A stretch of 64,000 bases of DNA from Amycolatopsis nalaikhensis (GCF_030264295.1 NZ_CP127173.1:3975501-4039500); one strand, 5' to 3'; numbered from the stretch's first letter, positions 33,605-43,285 are shown. The notes: generated by a model not told the origin, from the sequence alone. Translations and numbers: made by a program.

Positions 33605-34503
33605 GACATGACCAGCGGAAGCACGGTGTCGGCGAACCGGCGCAGGGCGTGCAGGTCGTTCGTGCACACGCTCAGGTAGCCGACACCGGCCTCGATCCGG
33701 CCGCGCAAGGCCTCGGCGGCCTCAGCAGGACTGCCGCCCAGAAGCCACCAATCGGCCTCCGGGTCGGTGGGCGCGGCCGTGGGCATGTCCCGGATCTGCA
33801 GATGGAACACGGGTGCGGGCCACTCCGGCGGGCTGGCGCGGCGTACGAGGTCCATCTGGGCTGCGACGGATGCGGCGGTCGGACGGCCGGTCGCGCGATC
33901 CCACGTGGGCACGGTGAGCGCGACGACGTCGGCCGTCGCCGCCGCGAGACGCAGCATCCGCGGGCCGCCGGCAGCCACGACCAGTGCCGGCGCCGGGACA
34001 CCGGCGGCGTTCGCTGCCACCGCCGCGCGGGCCTCGACGTCGTCGGCGTCCTCTCCCGTGTCCGGTGAGCCGGGACCGGGCCAGGCGTGACGGAGCAGGG
34101 TGAGCGTGCGGATGAGGGTGCTCATGCGAGCCTGGGCGGTCTCGCCGAGCACGGCCAGATCACTGCCGAGCCACCCGGCGCCCAGGCCCAGCTCGAACCG
34201 CCCGGAGGTGATCCGCTGCAGCGTGGCCGCGGAGCGCACGATCTGGGCAGGGTGGCGCAGCGCGTCGAGCAGGGTCATCGTGCCCAGACCGATCGTGCGG
34301 GTGTCGGCGGCCAGCCGCGCCAGCAGCGCGACCGGGTCGGGCAGCGCGACCGGTCGCCCGCCGTCGGCGCGGGTGAGGTGGTCCGGCAGCGAGATCGTGT
34401 CGTAGCCCATCGCCTCGATCTCGACGGCGGCGCGCACGATGCTGCTGATGTTCTGGTCGGCGTGGGGGGTGTACTGCACGCCGATGCGCAGGCTGGGTGT
34501 CAT
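33601..34503 (-). CDS. LLM-class F420-dependent oxidoreductase
   Basis: The 300-aa protein starts MTPSLRIGVQYTPHADQNIS by ATGA coupling. It has luciferase-like motifs: MGYDTISLPDHLTR, TIGLGTMTLLDALRHPAQIV and RFELGLGAGWLGSD. F420 as cofactor is an inference from the subclass (MSMEG_2516/Rv2161c-like). It would reduce or oxidise a pathway intermediate. Confidence 0.85.
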   Translation of the reverse strand: MTPSLRIGVQYTPHADQNISSIVRAAVEIEAMGYDTISLPDHLTRADGGRPVALPDPVALLARLAADTRTIGLGTMTLLDALRHPAQIVRSAATLQRITSGRFELGLGAGWLGSDLAVLGETAQARMSTLIRTLTLLRHAWPGPGSPDTGEDADDVEARAAVAANAAGVPAPALVVAAGGPRMLRLAAATADVVALTVPTWDRATGRPTAASVAAQMDLVRRASPPEWPAPVFHLQIRDMPTAAPTDPEADWWLLGGSPAEAAEALRGRIEAGVGYLSVCTNDLHALRRFADTVLPLVMS

Positions 34504-35780
34504 CGCTGGTTCTCCTCGACGGTCGTCCACTCGGTCAGGGGCGGGTAGCGCGCGGGCACCGGCGAGGGCGGGTCGAGGTTGACCAGCTGGTAGCCCAGCG
34601 GGGTGGCCGAGGCGCGCCGCATGGGCCGCCCGCGTGCCGCGACGGGCTCGTCGGCCCCGATCAGCTGCTGCAGAAGTGCGAACATCTCGACGCCGAGCGC
34701 GAAGTTGCTCCCGTCGTTCTTCGGCAGGTGCGCGTGCGGCAACGCCACAGCGGAGGTCACCCGACCGCGGCCAGAGCGCAGGGCAGCGGCCAAAAACGAC
34801 AGCTCCAGCCCGTAGCCGGGGGCCAGCGGTATCACCGACCAGGCCGCCAGCGTGGCACCTTGGTCGCCGTGCAGCAGGAAGGGGAAGCGGGTCAGGGCCT
34901 CTTCCATCGGGTGAGCGTTACGGCTGGCCAGGTACTGCGACAGCCCGCGCGACGATCGGCCACCGGCCTGGGTGTAGCGGCCCATCGCCGTGGTCAGCTC
35001 GTCCAGCAGCGCGGGGGTCAGCGTGCGCTCCAGCACCTGCCGCGTCGGGAGTGCACCCGGTGGCAGCGTCGCGCTGACCGTGGGGGCATGCGGCACGGCG
35101 CGCGCCATCGCTGCGTCGAGCAGATCCAGGAAGCTTAGCGTCCGATCCGTGCTCGCCTTCATCGTCAGCTCCGCGTCCGCCACCAGCCGCAGCCCGCCGC
35201 CTTTGGCGAACTCCAGACCGGTAAACCGGGTGTCGGCGGGAGCGCCGCCGTCCGGGGAAGAGAAGCCCAGCGCCCAGGGGGCGTAGAGCACCAGCGCGTC
35301 AACCGGGTCGTAGACGAGGTAGTCGCTGTCGAGGAACACCACAAACTGCCGGTCGGGATTCCACGACCGCGACCGCAGCATCGCCAGGCAGGACAGCAAG
35401 TGCTCCGTCTTGCCCACCTGCGGTAGCAGGGCGCCGTCCGAGCCGGCCAGCGTGGGATGCTCGGACCACACGGGATCGCCGGGCTCGAGCAGGTCGGTCA
35501 GCTCGCGTGGCACCGGGCCGCCCTGGTAGGAGACGACCAGTTCGACCCGGTCGGTTCGCAACACCGGGCCCAATGCCCGGCACAGCCGTGCCGTGGTGGT
35601 GAACCGCTGTGGGTCGGTGCCGTGGCACAGCAGGATCAAGTGCACCCGCAGGTCGTGCCGACACAGCGCGTCCTCCACCCGGGCTCGTAGCCCGCTCACG
35701 CCGCCGGTCGGAGCAAGCAGCGTGTCGAGGTCGATGTCGAGGACGCGCTCATGTCCCGGAGCGCCCAGGGCGGCGCTCAT
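34500..35780 (-). CDS. GT-A-fold glycosyltransferase, GT81/MPGS-like
   Basis: The 426-aa protein has FVVFLDSDYLVYDP with a D-S-D metal motif, GLEFAKGGGLRL, and PLAPGYGLELSFLAAA, which recalls the GYGVE block of glucosyl- or mannosyl-3-phosphoglycerate synthases. The N-terminal half (VHLILLCHGTDPQRF, LVVSYQGGPVP) is unusual for that family. Donor and acceptor are unknown. It is coupled at both ends by ATGA overlaps. Confidence 0.7.
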   Translation of the reverse strand: MSAALGAPGHERVLDIDLDTLLAPTGGVSGLRARVEDALCRHDLRVHLILLCHGTDPQRFTTTARLCRALGPVLRTDRVELVVSYQGGPVPRELTDLLEPGDPVWSEHPTLAGSDGALLPQVGKTEHLLSCLAMLRSRSWNPDRQFVVFLDSDYLVYDPVDALVLYAPWALGFSSPDGGAPADTRFTGLEFAKGGGLRLVADAELTMKASTDRTLSFLDLLDAAMARAVPHAPTVSATLPPGALPTRQVLERTLTPALLDELTTAMGRYTQAGGRSSRGLSQYLASRNAHPMEEALTRFPFLLHGDQGATLAAWSVIPLAPGYGLELSFLAAALRSGRGRVTSAVALPHAHLPKNDGSNFALGVEMFALLQQLIGADEPVAARGRPMRRASATPLGYQLVNLDPPSPVPARYPPLTEWTTVEENQR

Positions 35781-36808
35781 CGACCGGCGGCGGTGTAGAG
35801 CCGGTCGATCAACTCGGCGACCGCGGCGGCCTGGTCTCCGGGGCAGAGCGCGGCGGTGCCGGTGGCGACTGCTGCCACGAAGTCGGCGTAGAGCGAGGGC
35901 GGGTCGGGAAGCACCGGGTAGCTCACCTGTTCGTGGGCACCCGGACGGCCGCGGAACACCGTGAGGTCGTAGTCGCGGTAGGAGTCACCGACGTTGCTCA
36001 CGCGCAGACTCGCCTCGGTACCGCGCAGTTCAAGCAGCACGTCTTCCGCACGTGGCAGGTGCCCCAGGAACGACATCTCCGCGTGCACTGTCGCTCCGCC
36101 GTCCAGCTCCAGCCACGCCGCGACGCTGTCCTCGACGTCGCCGTCGTCCTCGCAGCGCCGCAGCAGAGCCCGGCTGGTCACCGCGCGGACATCGAGCACC
36201 TGCGGGAAGTCCAGCATCCACAACGCGAGATCCAGGCGGTGAGTGCCCAGGTCCAGCAGCACCCCGCCACCGGCGCGGGCCCGATCCCGGTACCACGAAC
36301 CGGGAGCGTTGTCCCGGCGTAACCACCGGGTTCGGGCGGCGTAGACGTGCCCCAGCGCGCCGGTGCGGACAAGTTCGCGGGCCGCCCAGTGCGCGCGATC
36401 GACCCGGAAGTCATGCAGCGCCGCCACAACCAGCTCGTTCGACTCGGCCAGCTCCACGAGTTCGCGCGCCTCGGCTCCGGTCACGCACAGCGGTTTCTCC
36501 ACCGCCACGTGCAGACCCGCCTGCAGCGCCTCACGCGCGTAGGCGGCGTGCATATCGTTGGGCAGCGATACCACCACCGCGTCCACGACGTCGTCTTCAA
36601 GCATTTCCGCCCAGCTCACCGCTCGGCATCCCGGCGACGCAGTCCGCAGTGCTGCCCGTGTCCTCTCCGGATCCAGGTCGCACACCGCGGCGACCTCCGT
36701 CCGGGCGACGGCGTGAAAGCCGGCCACGTGACGCATGCCGTGCCGCAGCCCCACCACCCCGACCCGCACCGGACGCGTCGAGTCGTCAATCCCGATCTGG
36801 GTGTCCAC
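35777..36808 (-). CDS. Gfo/Idh/MocA-family oxidoreductase
   Basis: The 343-aa protein starts at GTG 36806-36808, because GGAGGGG lies a few bases upstream. It has an N-terminal Rossmann fold (RVGVVGLRHGMRHVAGF) and the EKP signature VEKPLCVTGAEA. The C-terminal domain includes GGGVLLDLGTHRLDLALWML. These enzymes oxidise sugars or inositols with NAD(P). It is first in the eight-gene operon and divergent from the HTH-deformylase gene 194 bp away. Confidence 0.9.
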   Translation of the reverse strand: MDTQIGIDDSTRPVRVGVVGLRHGMRHVAGFHAVARTEVAAVCDLDPERTRAALRTASPGCRAVSWAEMLEDDVVDAVVVSLPNDMHAAYAREALQAGLHVAVEKPLCVTGAEARELVELAESNELVVAALHDFRVDRAHWAARELVRTGALGHVYAARTRWLRRDNAPGSWYRDRARAGGGVLLDLGTHRLDLALWMLDFPQVLDVRAVTSRALLRRCEDDGDVEDSVAAWLELDGGATVHAEMSFLGHLPRAEDVLLELRGTEASLRVSNVGDSYRDYDLTVFRGRPGAHEQVSYPVLPDPPSLYADFVAAVATGTAALCPGDQAAAVAELIDRLYTAAGR

Positions 36809-37002
36809 TTGCCCCTCCTCGCGTTGCTCGACCACCTGCCAGCTCACGACCGGCGCCCTCGACCGTCTCCTTCGGCGGATTGGGTGCGGCGGTGGCGCTG
36901 CGAGATCAAGGACACCGCGAAGCGAGGAAGGGCAACTAGACTGAGAAGCGACTCACGGTGCGTTCACGCACACTCACGGTTGCCAGAAAAGCGGAGACGA
37001 CG

Positions 37003-38520
37003 ATGACGACGGGCTCGACCAGCACCACCGACGCCGGCGGAGCCGACCCGGAGGTGAACGTGTTCGCCGTCGAGTTGGAGCGCTGGCGCGACGTACGCGG
37101 CTTTTCCCGCGCCGCCCTGGCCAAGGCGATGGGCTACGACCGTTCCTACGTGTCCAAGGTGCTCTCCGGCACCGAGCGCCCCTCGGAGGCCTTTGCTGGG
37201 CACGCCGAAATCGCTCTGCGCGCCGGCGGTGCCCTGCACACCGCGTTCCGCGACTTTGAAGCCCACCGCACGCCGAAGGTCCGCTCTGCCGTTCCGCCGA
37301 TGCCCGACACCACGACCGGAGCCCGAAGCCTCGTTGTCGATCACGACGACGCCACCCTGCGCTACGACGACGGCGTCTACCGGCTCACCCAGCGGCGCCA
37401 CCTCGTCAACGAAGGCACCGAACCGATCACCCGCTACCTGATCCGCATCTCCGTCGACCGCTACCCCGGCGACCCGGAACGCTCAAACCAGCTCTACAGC
37501 GAAAACCCGCTCGCCTGGGACGAAATCAACCTGCACGCCTGGCACGGCCCGAACCGGGCCGACGCGATGGACTGGACTCCCCATCACGACCGCGACGCCT
37601 TCAAAGAAGTCTGGCTGCTCTTCGCAGGCGAACGCGGACACTTTCCCCTTTATCCCGGAGAATCCTGCTGGATCGAGTACGAGTACACCGTCAGCGAAGT
37701 CCACTGGGGCAACTGGTTCCAGCGCGCGGTCCGGCTGCCGACCCGCACTCTGTCGGTGTGCCTGGACTTCCCCGCGGACCTCTCAGCGGCTGTGTGGGGA
37801 CTGCACACCTCGATGACCGCGCAAGCCATGCCGTTCGCCACCGCCATCGCTCGTGACGCCACCGGCGACCGGCACGTGTTCTCCTGGTCCTGCGAAGACC
37901 CGCCGCTGCACGCCCGCTACCGCCTCGAATGGGACTTCCGCGGCCGTGCCGCAGCCCTCGACGGGCCGCCGCCCGCGCCGAGCGACGTGATGGCGTCGCT
38001 CGGCATCGTGCAGGACACCGACCCGGCCCTGCGCCGCGTCGCCCGCCGCTTCGACCTCCCGGCCGAGGCCGAGGATGCCCGCCGGGTGGTGACCGAGCTG
38101 AACTCGGCGTGCGAACGCGTCGCCCAAGCCCACACGTTCGGCAAAGGAATGGGAATTGCCGCGCCACAAATCGGGATCGACCGGGCCGCGGCGATCGTGC
38201 GCACGTCGGATGGCGAGACGATCACCTTGTTCAACCCCACGATCATCGAGTCCGCTGGCGATATCGACGAGCAGTACGAGGGTTGCCTGTCCTTCTTCGA
38301 CGTTCGCGGGCAGGTCCCACGCGCGCACGTGATCCAGGTTGAGCACACCACCATCGACGGCCAGACGAAGATCACCGTGTTCGAGCGCGGCGTCGCGCGT
38401 CTCGTCGCCCATGAGGTCGACCACCTGCACGGCACGCTCTACATCGACCAGATGCGTGACGGCGTCAACCCGATCCCGGTCGAGCAGTATCGCGGCACCG
38501 GCTCGGCCTGGAAGTACTGA
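37003..38520 (+). CDS. XRE helix-turn-helix / middle domain / peptide deformylase fusion
   Basis: The product is 505 aa from ATG 37003 after GGAG. Residues 20-85 are an XRE HTH (RDVRGFSRAALAKAMGYDRS). Residues 110-315 are a beta-rich domain (YLIRISVDRYPGDPERSNQL, WLLFAGERGHFPLYPGESCW) seen in some actinomycete regulators. Residues 330-485 are a complete deformylase with all three metal motifs: GMGIAAPQ (382-389), EGCLS (426-430) and HEVDH (470-474). The deformylase may act as enzyme or metal-dependent sensor. It is divergent from the sugar-type operon. Confidence 0.85.
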   Translation: MTTGSTSTTDAGGADPEVNVFAVELERWRDVRGFSRAALAKAMGYDRSYVSKVLSGTERPSEAFAGHAEIALRAGGALHTAFRDFEAHRTPKVRSAVPPMPDTTTGARSLVVDHDDATLRYDDGVYRLTQRRHLVNEGTEPITRYLIRISVDRYPGDPERSNQLYSENPLAWDEINLHAWHGPNRADAMDWTPHHDRDAFKEVWLLFAGERGHFPLYPGESCWIEYEYTVSEVHWGNWFQRAVRLPTRTLSVCLDFPADLSAAVWGLHTSMTAQAMPFATAIARDATGDRHVFSWSCEDPPLHARYRLEWDFRGRAAALDGPPPAPSDVMASLGIVQDTDPALRRVARRFDLPAEAEDARRVVTELNSACERVAQAHTFGKGMGIAAPQIGIDRAAAIVRTSDGETITLFNPTIIESAGDIDEQYEGCLSFFDVRGQVPRAHVIQVEHTTIDGQTKITVFERGVARLVAHEVDHLHGTLYIDQMRDGVNPIPVEQYRGTGSAWKY

Positions 38521-38689
38521 CCGCCCATGGCGCTTGGCCTAAACACCGTGAAAGCCAAAGGGGAGGTCGAAGGCAGCGCAAGGTGAACGGTGGCAGGCGA
38601 GATCGGGGTGCTGTTTGCGCATCTGATAGTTCGACGGAAGAGAGCAATCGTCTCGGTGGAGTTCTTGACGACGATGGGATCAAGTCGAC

Positions 38690-38730
38690 TTATCCACAGG
38701 CGGTTTGAGGTGTGGGCAATCTGTGGACAG
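38690..38730. promoter_or_regulatory. Two DnaA-box-like sites
   Basis: TTATCCACA at 38690-38698 is an exact DnaA box. CTGTCCACA, on the minus strand of 38722-38730, is one base from the actinobacterial TTGTCCACA form. The opposed pair lies between the HTH-deformylase gene and the LigD fragment. It is too few for an origin. Confidence 0.35.
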
Positions 38731-38789
38731 TCCGCGGGCTTCTACGAGCGCTCGTCCGCACCTCAACGGCTGCCGTGGGCTGGGGCTTG

Positions 38790-39160
38790 TTAGTCGGGCA
38801 GCTTGGTGCGGGTGTCACCTAGGCCGACGAGCAGGTCGCCGTGGCGATCGACGCGGTCGAGGACATCGTCGGCGGTGAACGTCAACTGAGCAACGTGGCG
38901 GCAGGCTTCGACTTCTTCCCAGGTGATGGGGGTGGACACGGTCGGGTGGTCGCGGCCGCGCAGGGAGTAGGGCGCGACTGTGGTTTTGGCCGGGTTGTTC
39001 TGGGACCAGTCGATAAGCACCCGGTTGGTGCGCTGATTCTTCGCCATCACCGCAGTCACCTGCTCGGGCGTCTCGCGGGCAAGCTGTTGCGCCAGCTTTT
39101 TGGCGTAGGCGGACGGAGCGGCAGGATCGTTGGTGTCGATTGCGGTGTAGAGCTGCATGC
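38790..39160 (-). pseudogene. ligD: 3' fragment of ligD polymerase domain
   Basis: The 122 codons read MQLYTAIDTNDPAAPSAYAK, MAKNQRTNRVLIDWSQNNPA, YSLRGRDHPTVSTPITWEEV. These are the last part of the LigD archaeo-eukaryotic primase/polymerase domain. It continues exactly where the fragment at 43492-45144 stops (KTSGSKG then MQLYT). About 4.3 kb of foreign DNA separates the halves. If translated alone from its ATG it would be inactive. Confidence 0.85.
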
Positions 39161-39174
39161 TTCACCGGACTAGC
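39161..39174 (+). repeat. Left terminal inverted repeat of the ligD insertion
   Basis: TTCACCGGACTAGC matches 12 of 14 bases of the right end. Confidence 0.65.
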
Positions 39175-39394
39175 GATCGACGCCCCATCTCGCTCAGCAG
39201 CTGTGCCTCGAGAACAGCCGTTCTCCTCGAGTTGACACCGTCCCAGCTCGGCGGATAGTTCAAACTCGAACGCACAACCGGCAGGGAGCGCCTTTATGCA
39301 CGGTGACCGTGCCTGTAACGCTTGTAGGATTCGGAGCGACAGTTCATCGAGCAAGGGGCCGTGGTGCTTCAGGCAGGGTCGCTGGGGGTGTGTA

Positions 39395-42300
39395 ATGACC
39401 GAACTCGTAAAGGTGGGCGAGTGCGAGAACACGTTGCTGGACGTGGTGTTCGTGCATGGCCTTGATGGCGACGCTCGTAAGAGCTGGTCGGCGAAGCGGC
39501 GCGGCTCGTTCTGGCCGGAGTGGCTGGCCGAGGATGTCGACCTTATGTCTGTCTGGTCGTTGGGGTATGACGCGGCGTCGAGTCGCTGGCTGGGGCACGC
39601 GATGCCGATCCAGGATCGGGCGATCAATCTCCTCGCCCAATTAGAGAGTCACGGAATCGGGCAGCGTCCACTGTGTTTTGTCACCCATAGCATGGGCGGG
39701 CTAGTCGTGAAGGAGATGTTGCTGCACGCGGCCGAGGGCCGTGCTGACTACGCCGAGTTTGCCACCGCCGCTCGAGGGGTGGTGTTCCTGGCTACTCCCC
39801 ACACTGGTTCCGAAGTCGTCACCAATGCCGTTGTGAAAGCGTTGGGCCATGTCTACCGAAAAACGTCGGCGATCGATGCTCTTGCCCGCAACGCCGCGCA
39901 TCTTCGCCAGCTCAACACCAGATACCGAAACTGGGTTGTGGCACCCACAGTGGACATCAGGCACAAAATTTTCTATGAGACCCAGGCGACTAAGGGTGTT
40001 CACGTGGTGGACGCGGGCTCGGCAGACCCTGCGATTCCGGGCCAGACACCTATCCCGGTGGATGCAAACCACATTGACATCTGCAAACCCGCTGATCGCG
40101 GGAACGTGGTCTATGGACAGATCAGGCGCTTTATCGCCGGAATCGTTGAAGCCCAGAAGTTCGGCTCGTCTGAGTCTGGCCGCCAACCGACAATCTGCCA
40201 GGCCGGCCCCAATTCCTTGGGCCGGGGCGTGACCATCACCGAGGGTGTGTCGGGTGATTCTGGTTCGGGGCCGACGGTGGGGGTGGACTTCGATCAGGTG
40301 GGTGGCGCCCCGCCGCACACTGGGGCGACCGAAGCCGCGCATGTCGGCCTGCGAGCTATTCCCAAATACGGAATCGATGCGCATGAAGGCTATTTCAAAT
40401 CAGACTCGTGGTCTGCAGCCATTTCGTCAGTCCCACGGTTCTCTGGAGTGCCCGCTCGGCCGTCGCAGTTCGTCGGACGCGAAGACGAGTTGGAGCAACT
40501 TAAGCTAGCCTTGGAGGCTAGCCGAGCTGCGGTCATTTCGCAGGTCGTCCATGGGCTAGGAGGTATCGGCAAGACCGCAACTGTGGCCGAGTTCTGCCAC
40601 AGAAGTTGCTCTGAATTCGACATTGTTCGATGGATACCATCACATTCCGCCGATGCTGCATTGGAGAACCTTCTATCCCTTGCCGCGTTGCTGGGAATTC
40701 CTAAAGTGGGGGTCGCACTAGGGGACGTGGTACAAACGACCTATCGCTGCATTGCTGCTCATGCTACGCGGGCGTTGCTTGTATTCGACAACGTTGATCA
40801 GCCCGGTTGGCTAGAGCCGCTACTGCCATCTGAAGGACCGATCTCCGTCATCATTACCTCCCGCTACAACGGCTGGAGATCCCAGGGTATACAGACGATT
40901 GCGCTGGGTAGCCTTTCTCTCGAAGATTCGACTGACCTGCTTGTCAAGGTTACTGGCAGCAATGACCGCGCTGGCGCAGAGGAGGTTGCTCGCCATCTGG
41001 GTGGATTATCCCTGGCCTTACGGCAAGCTGGCGCGTATTGCCTTCAGCAACGCATTAGCTTCAGTGAATACAACAGAATCCTACACGATAATGCCAAGGA
41101 GATATACGCTCGCAATCCCGCGCGCATTCAGCGAGGAATTACGCCGGACGTCGACTTCACAGTTCGAGCAGTTTTGGAAACTTCGCTAGCGCAAGCGGTG
41201 CAGGAAGGGTCCCTGGCTGCTGAAATATTGCACATTTGCGCGTATCTGCCGGCGACACGTATCAGTAATCTCCTATTTCTTCCCCCTGCTGCCAGCAACG
41301 AAGAACTTCTTAACTTCGGCGACGAACTAGTCGTCCGAGATTCACTTGCTGCACTTGAAGGATTTGGTCTCATCGAGTCAGTGGATATGTCGGACGATGG
41401 TACGACTTTCTTCAGCGTTCACAGAGTGATCCAACACTTATGTCGTGCTATTGCGCAAGAGCGGCGGCGTGAGTATGTAGAGATCGCTGTACGGCTTGTT
41501 AGACAAGGCGGCTTCGGGTGGGAGTACTTGATCTCCCCGGAGGGGGAAGTGATTGTTTGCCTGGAGCGCGGGTCGGCGCGTCTGCTGATGAGCATGGCCC
41601 GTCGGCCGGGCGTCAGTGTCGAGCTAAAAATGCCCTACGGTGCACCCGATATCCCGCGATCGATTGATGTGGACACTGCAGTCGTACGGGCGAATTTTTT
41701 GGATCACGCCGTGGCGTGGAATCTGGATTCGCGCAACCTTGAAAAGGGGACTGATGGCATCCTTGGTAACACCACTGCAGTACGGAATGGTGTCGACGAA
41801 AGCCGGGTATGTCGCCTCAGTGATCCTCCTGGACCGTTTTCTTCCGGCTCAGGCGAGCGCGGAAACGAGTACACTGTACACCTCCCTAAGGGTGGAACAT
41901 TTAGTTTAATATGGGAATTCGATGATTTCCGTGTCGTGAGGGACGGGTACCCAGATGCTTTCGTCGATCCTGGCTGGTATAGCAGGCGAACAGTTGAGGC
42001 GGCTCCGGTCATCGATCCTGCCGGCGAACACTTGGTAATCTCGATGGAGACTACCAAGCATTTGGATCACGGCTGGATCGCAGTCGTCAGACTGGACGAT
42101 ATTTGGAATGTCTCGGACCCGGGTGTGTCCACCCTTGAAGAATCTCGGCCGGTAGGTCCTGAAAGCAACAATTTAGGCAAGGGTGATCGCGTCGTAAGGG
42201 CACGCATCCTTCATCCTAACGGAGCCCCCTACGTGGGCGAGGACGAGGGCGAGGAGGAGGAAAAAGGTAACGGACTAGGGACGGGTCACACTTGGCAGTC

Positions 42301-43285
42301 CGTGACCGATATGTGTTTCAGCTTAACGGGCGACCACATTTTCATGATCGACAGAGAATCAATCCACTGCTGGTCGTGGCCGGATTTCACATTCGAATGG
42401 CGTATCCCCCGGCCTGAGCTTTGCGTGACCGTGCATTCCAAGTCGCTGAGTCGGCCTGTAACCCAAGCTGTTTCTGTTCGACAATCTGGAGTTGATCGCC
42501 TGGTGTTGGGCGACGGACAAGTTATCGACCTGCGCTCCGAGGATCTGTGGGTCAGTCGTGTGGGCAATTCTGCGGATACGCTAGCGGTTTCCCCGGCGGA
42601 TGGCTCCCTGCTGACTAATGTCGCCATCGTTGGGGTCGATCTTGACCGCATGGCGACGCATGACCTACAGTCGCCCATAGTTTCAGCGGTTGGCTTGAGC
42701 GATGGCGGCTTCCTGTGTCTTGATTCGCAAGGAATTCTGACCCGGCTGCGGAATGATGGGACGACGGAGGCTACCGCAGATACAGGGAGCCCCGGTGCGC
42801 GAATTCTCACAGCACATTCCTATGGGCGCGCGTTCGCGCTAACGGACGAGAAGAGCGTGGTTACGCAGTACGCGTTCGATGCTGACGGAATTCGTGCAGT
42901 CGCCGAATGGAATCCGCATCACCGAGATTGGAAACCCAACTGGGTGGACGCGGAGACTCTGCATCGATGGAGCATGGAGCGGGTTGTCACGGTGGCCGCC
43001 TTCGTTTCCCCTAATGAGATGGTTGTTGGAAGAACTAACGGGGATGTCCGCATGCCGGAGTACGGTCTTCTCCGCCGGGGGGTTCCTGTGACAGCGATCG
43101 CGTTCGAAGCAGACACCCTTCTCGTCGGATTTGCGAACGGCCTTGTTTTGGCATGGTCTGAACGTGCTTTGTATCGTGGTAAGTTGTTCCGCGGCGCTGT
43201 CGCTCATATCCTGCCTCGTATCGGACTTCGTCGTTTCGTCGCGATCTCAGCAGATGGCGACATTGCGACCGTCACCTGGCATTGA
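39395..43285 (+). CDS. NLR-like protein: alpha/beta hydrolase, NB-ARC ATPase, beta-rich C-terminus
   Basis: The product is 1296 aa from ATG 39395. Residues 14-255 are a SERAC1/SesB-type hydrolase: VVFVHGLDGD, nucleophile Ser99 in VTHSMGGLVV, FLATPHTGSE, and probable catalytic His226 in ANHIDICKP. Residues 355-580 are NB-ARC: FVGREDELEQL, Walker A GLGGIGKT (387-394), Walker B LLVFDNVD (461-468), VIITSRY and GGLSLAL. A winged-helix-like part follows, then about 650 beta-rich residues, possibly propeller-like, as sensor. Such NLR plans trigger an effector on sensing, in bacteria often a phage signal. It is the sole gene of the insertion. Confidence 0.85.
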   Translation: MTELVKVGECENTLLDVVFVHGLDGDARKSWSAKRRGSFWPEWLAEDVDLMSVWSLGYDAASSRWLGHAMPIQDRAINLLAQLESHGIGQRPLCFVTHSMGGLVVKEMLLHAAEGRADYAEFATAARGVVFLATPHTGSEVVTNAVVKALGHVYRKTSAIDALARNAAHLRQLNTRYRNWVVAPTVDIRHKIFYETQATKGVHVVDAGSADPAIPGQTPIPVDANHIDICKPADRGNVVYGQIRRFIAGIVEAQKFGSSESGRQPTICQAGPNSLGRGVTITEGVSGDSGSGPTVGVDFDQVGGAPPHTGATEAAHVGLRAIPKYGIDAHEGYFKSDSWSAAISSVPRFSGVPARPSQFVGREDELEQLKLALEASRAAVISQVVHGLGGIGKTATVAEFCHRSCSEFDIVRWIPSHSADAALENLLSLAALLGIPKVGVALGDVVQTTYRCIAAHATRALLVFDNVDQPGWLEPLLPSEGPISVIITSRYNGWRSQGIQTIALGSLSLEDSTDLLVKVTGSNDRAGAEEVARHLGGLSLALRQAGAYCLQQRISFSEYNRILHDNAKEIYARNPARIQRGITPDVDFTVRAVLETSLAQAVQEGSLAAEILHICAYLPATRISNLLFLPPAASNEELLNFGDELVVRDSLAALEGFGLIESVDMSDDGTTFFSVHRVIQHLCRAIAQERRREYVEIAVRLVRQGGFGWEYLISPEGEVIVCLERGSARLLMSMARRPGVSVELKMPYGAPDIPRSIDVDTAVVRANFLDHAVAWNLDSRNLEKGTDGILGNTTAVRNGVDESRVCRLSDPPGPFSSGSGERGNEYTVHLPKGGTFSLIWEFDDFRVVRDGYPDAFVDPGWYSRRTVEAAPVIDPAGEHLVISMETTKHLDHGWIAVVRLDDIWNVSDPGVSTLEESRPVGPESNNLGKGDRVVRARILHPNGAPYVGEDEGEEEEKGNGLGTGHTWQSVTDMCFSLTGDHIFMIDRESIHCWSWPDFTFEWRIPRPELCVTVHSKSLSRPVTQAVSVRQSGVDRLVLGDGQVIDLRSEDLWVSRVGNSADTLAVSPADGSLLTNVAIVGVDLDRMATHDLQSPIVSAVGLSDGGFLCLDSQGILTRLRNDGTTEATADTGSPGARILTAHSYGRAFALTDEKSVVTQYAFDADGIRAVAEWNPHHRDWKPNWVDAETLHRWSMERVVTVAAFVSPNEMVVGRTNGDVRMPEYGLLRRGVPVTAIAFEADTLLVGFANGLVLAWSERALYRGKLFRGAVAHILPRIGLRRFVAISADGDIATVTWH

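Noticed and set aside
38690..38730. A replication origin
   Set aside because: Only two DnaA boxes and no AT-rich unwinding region or replication gene nearby.
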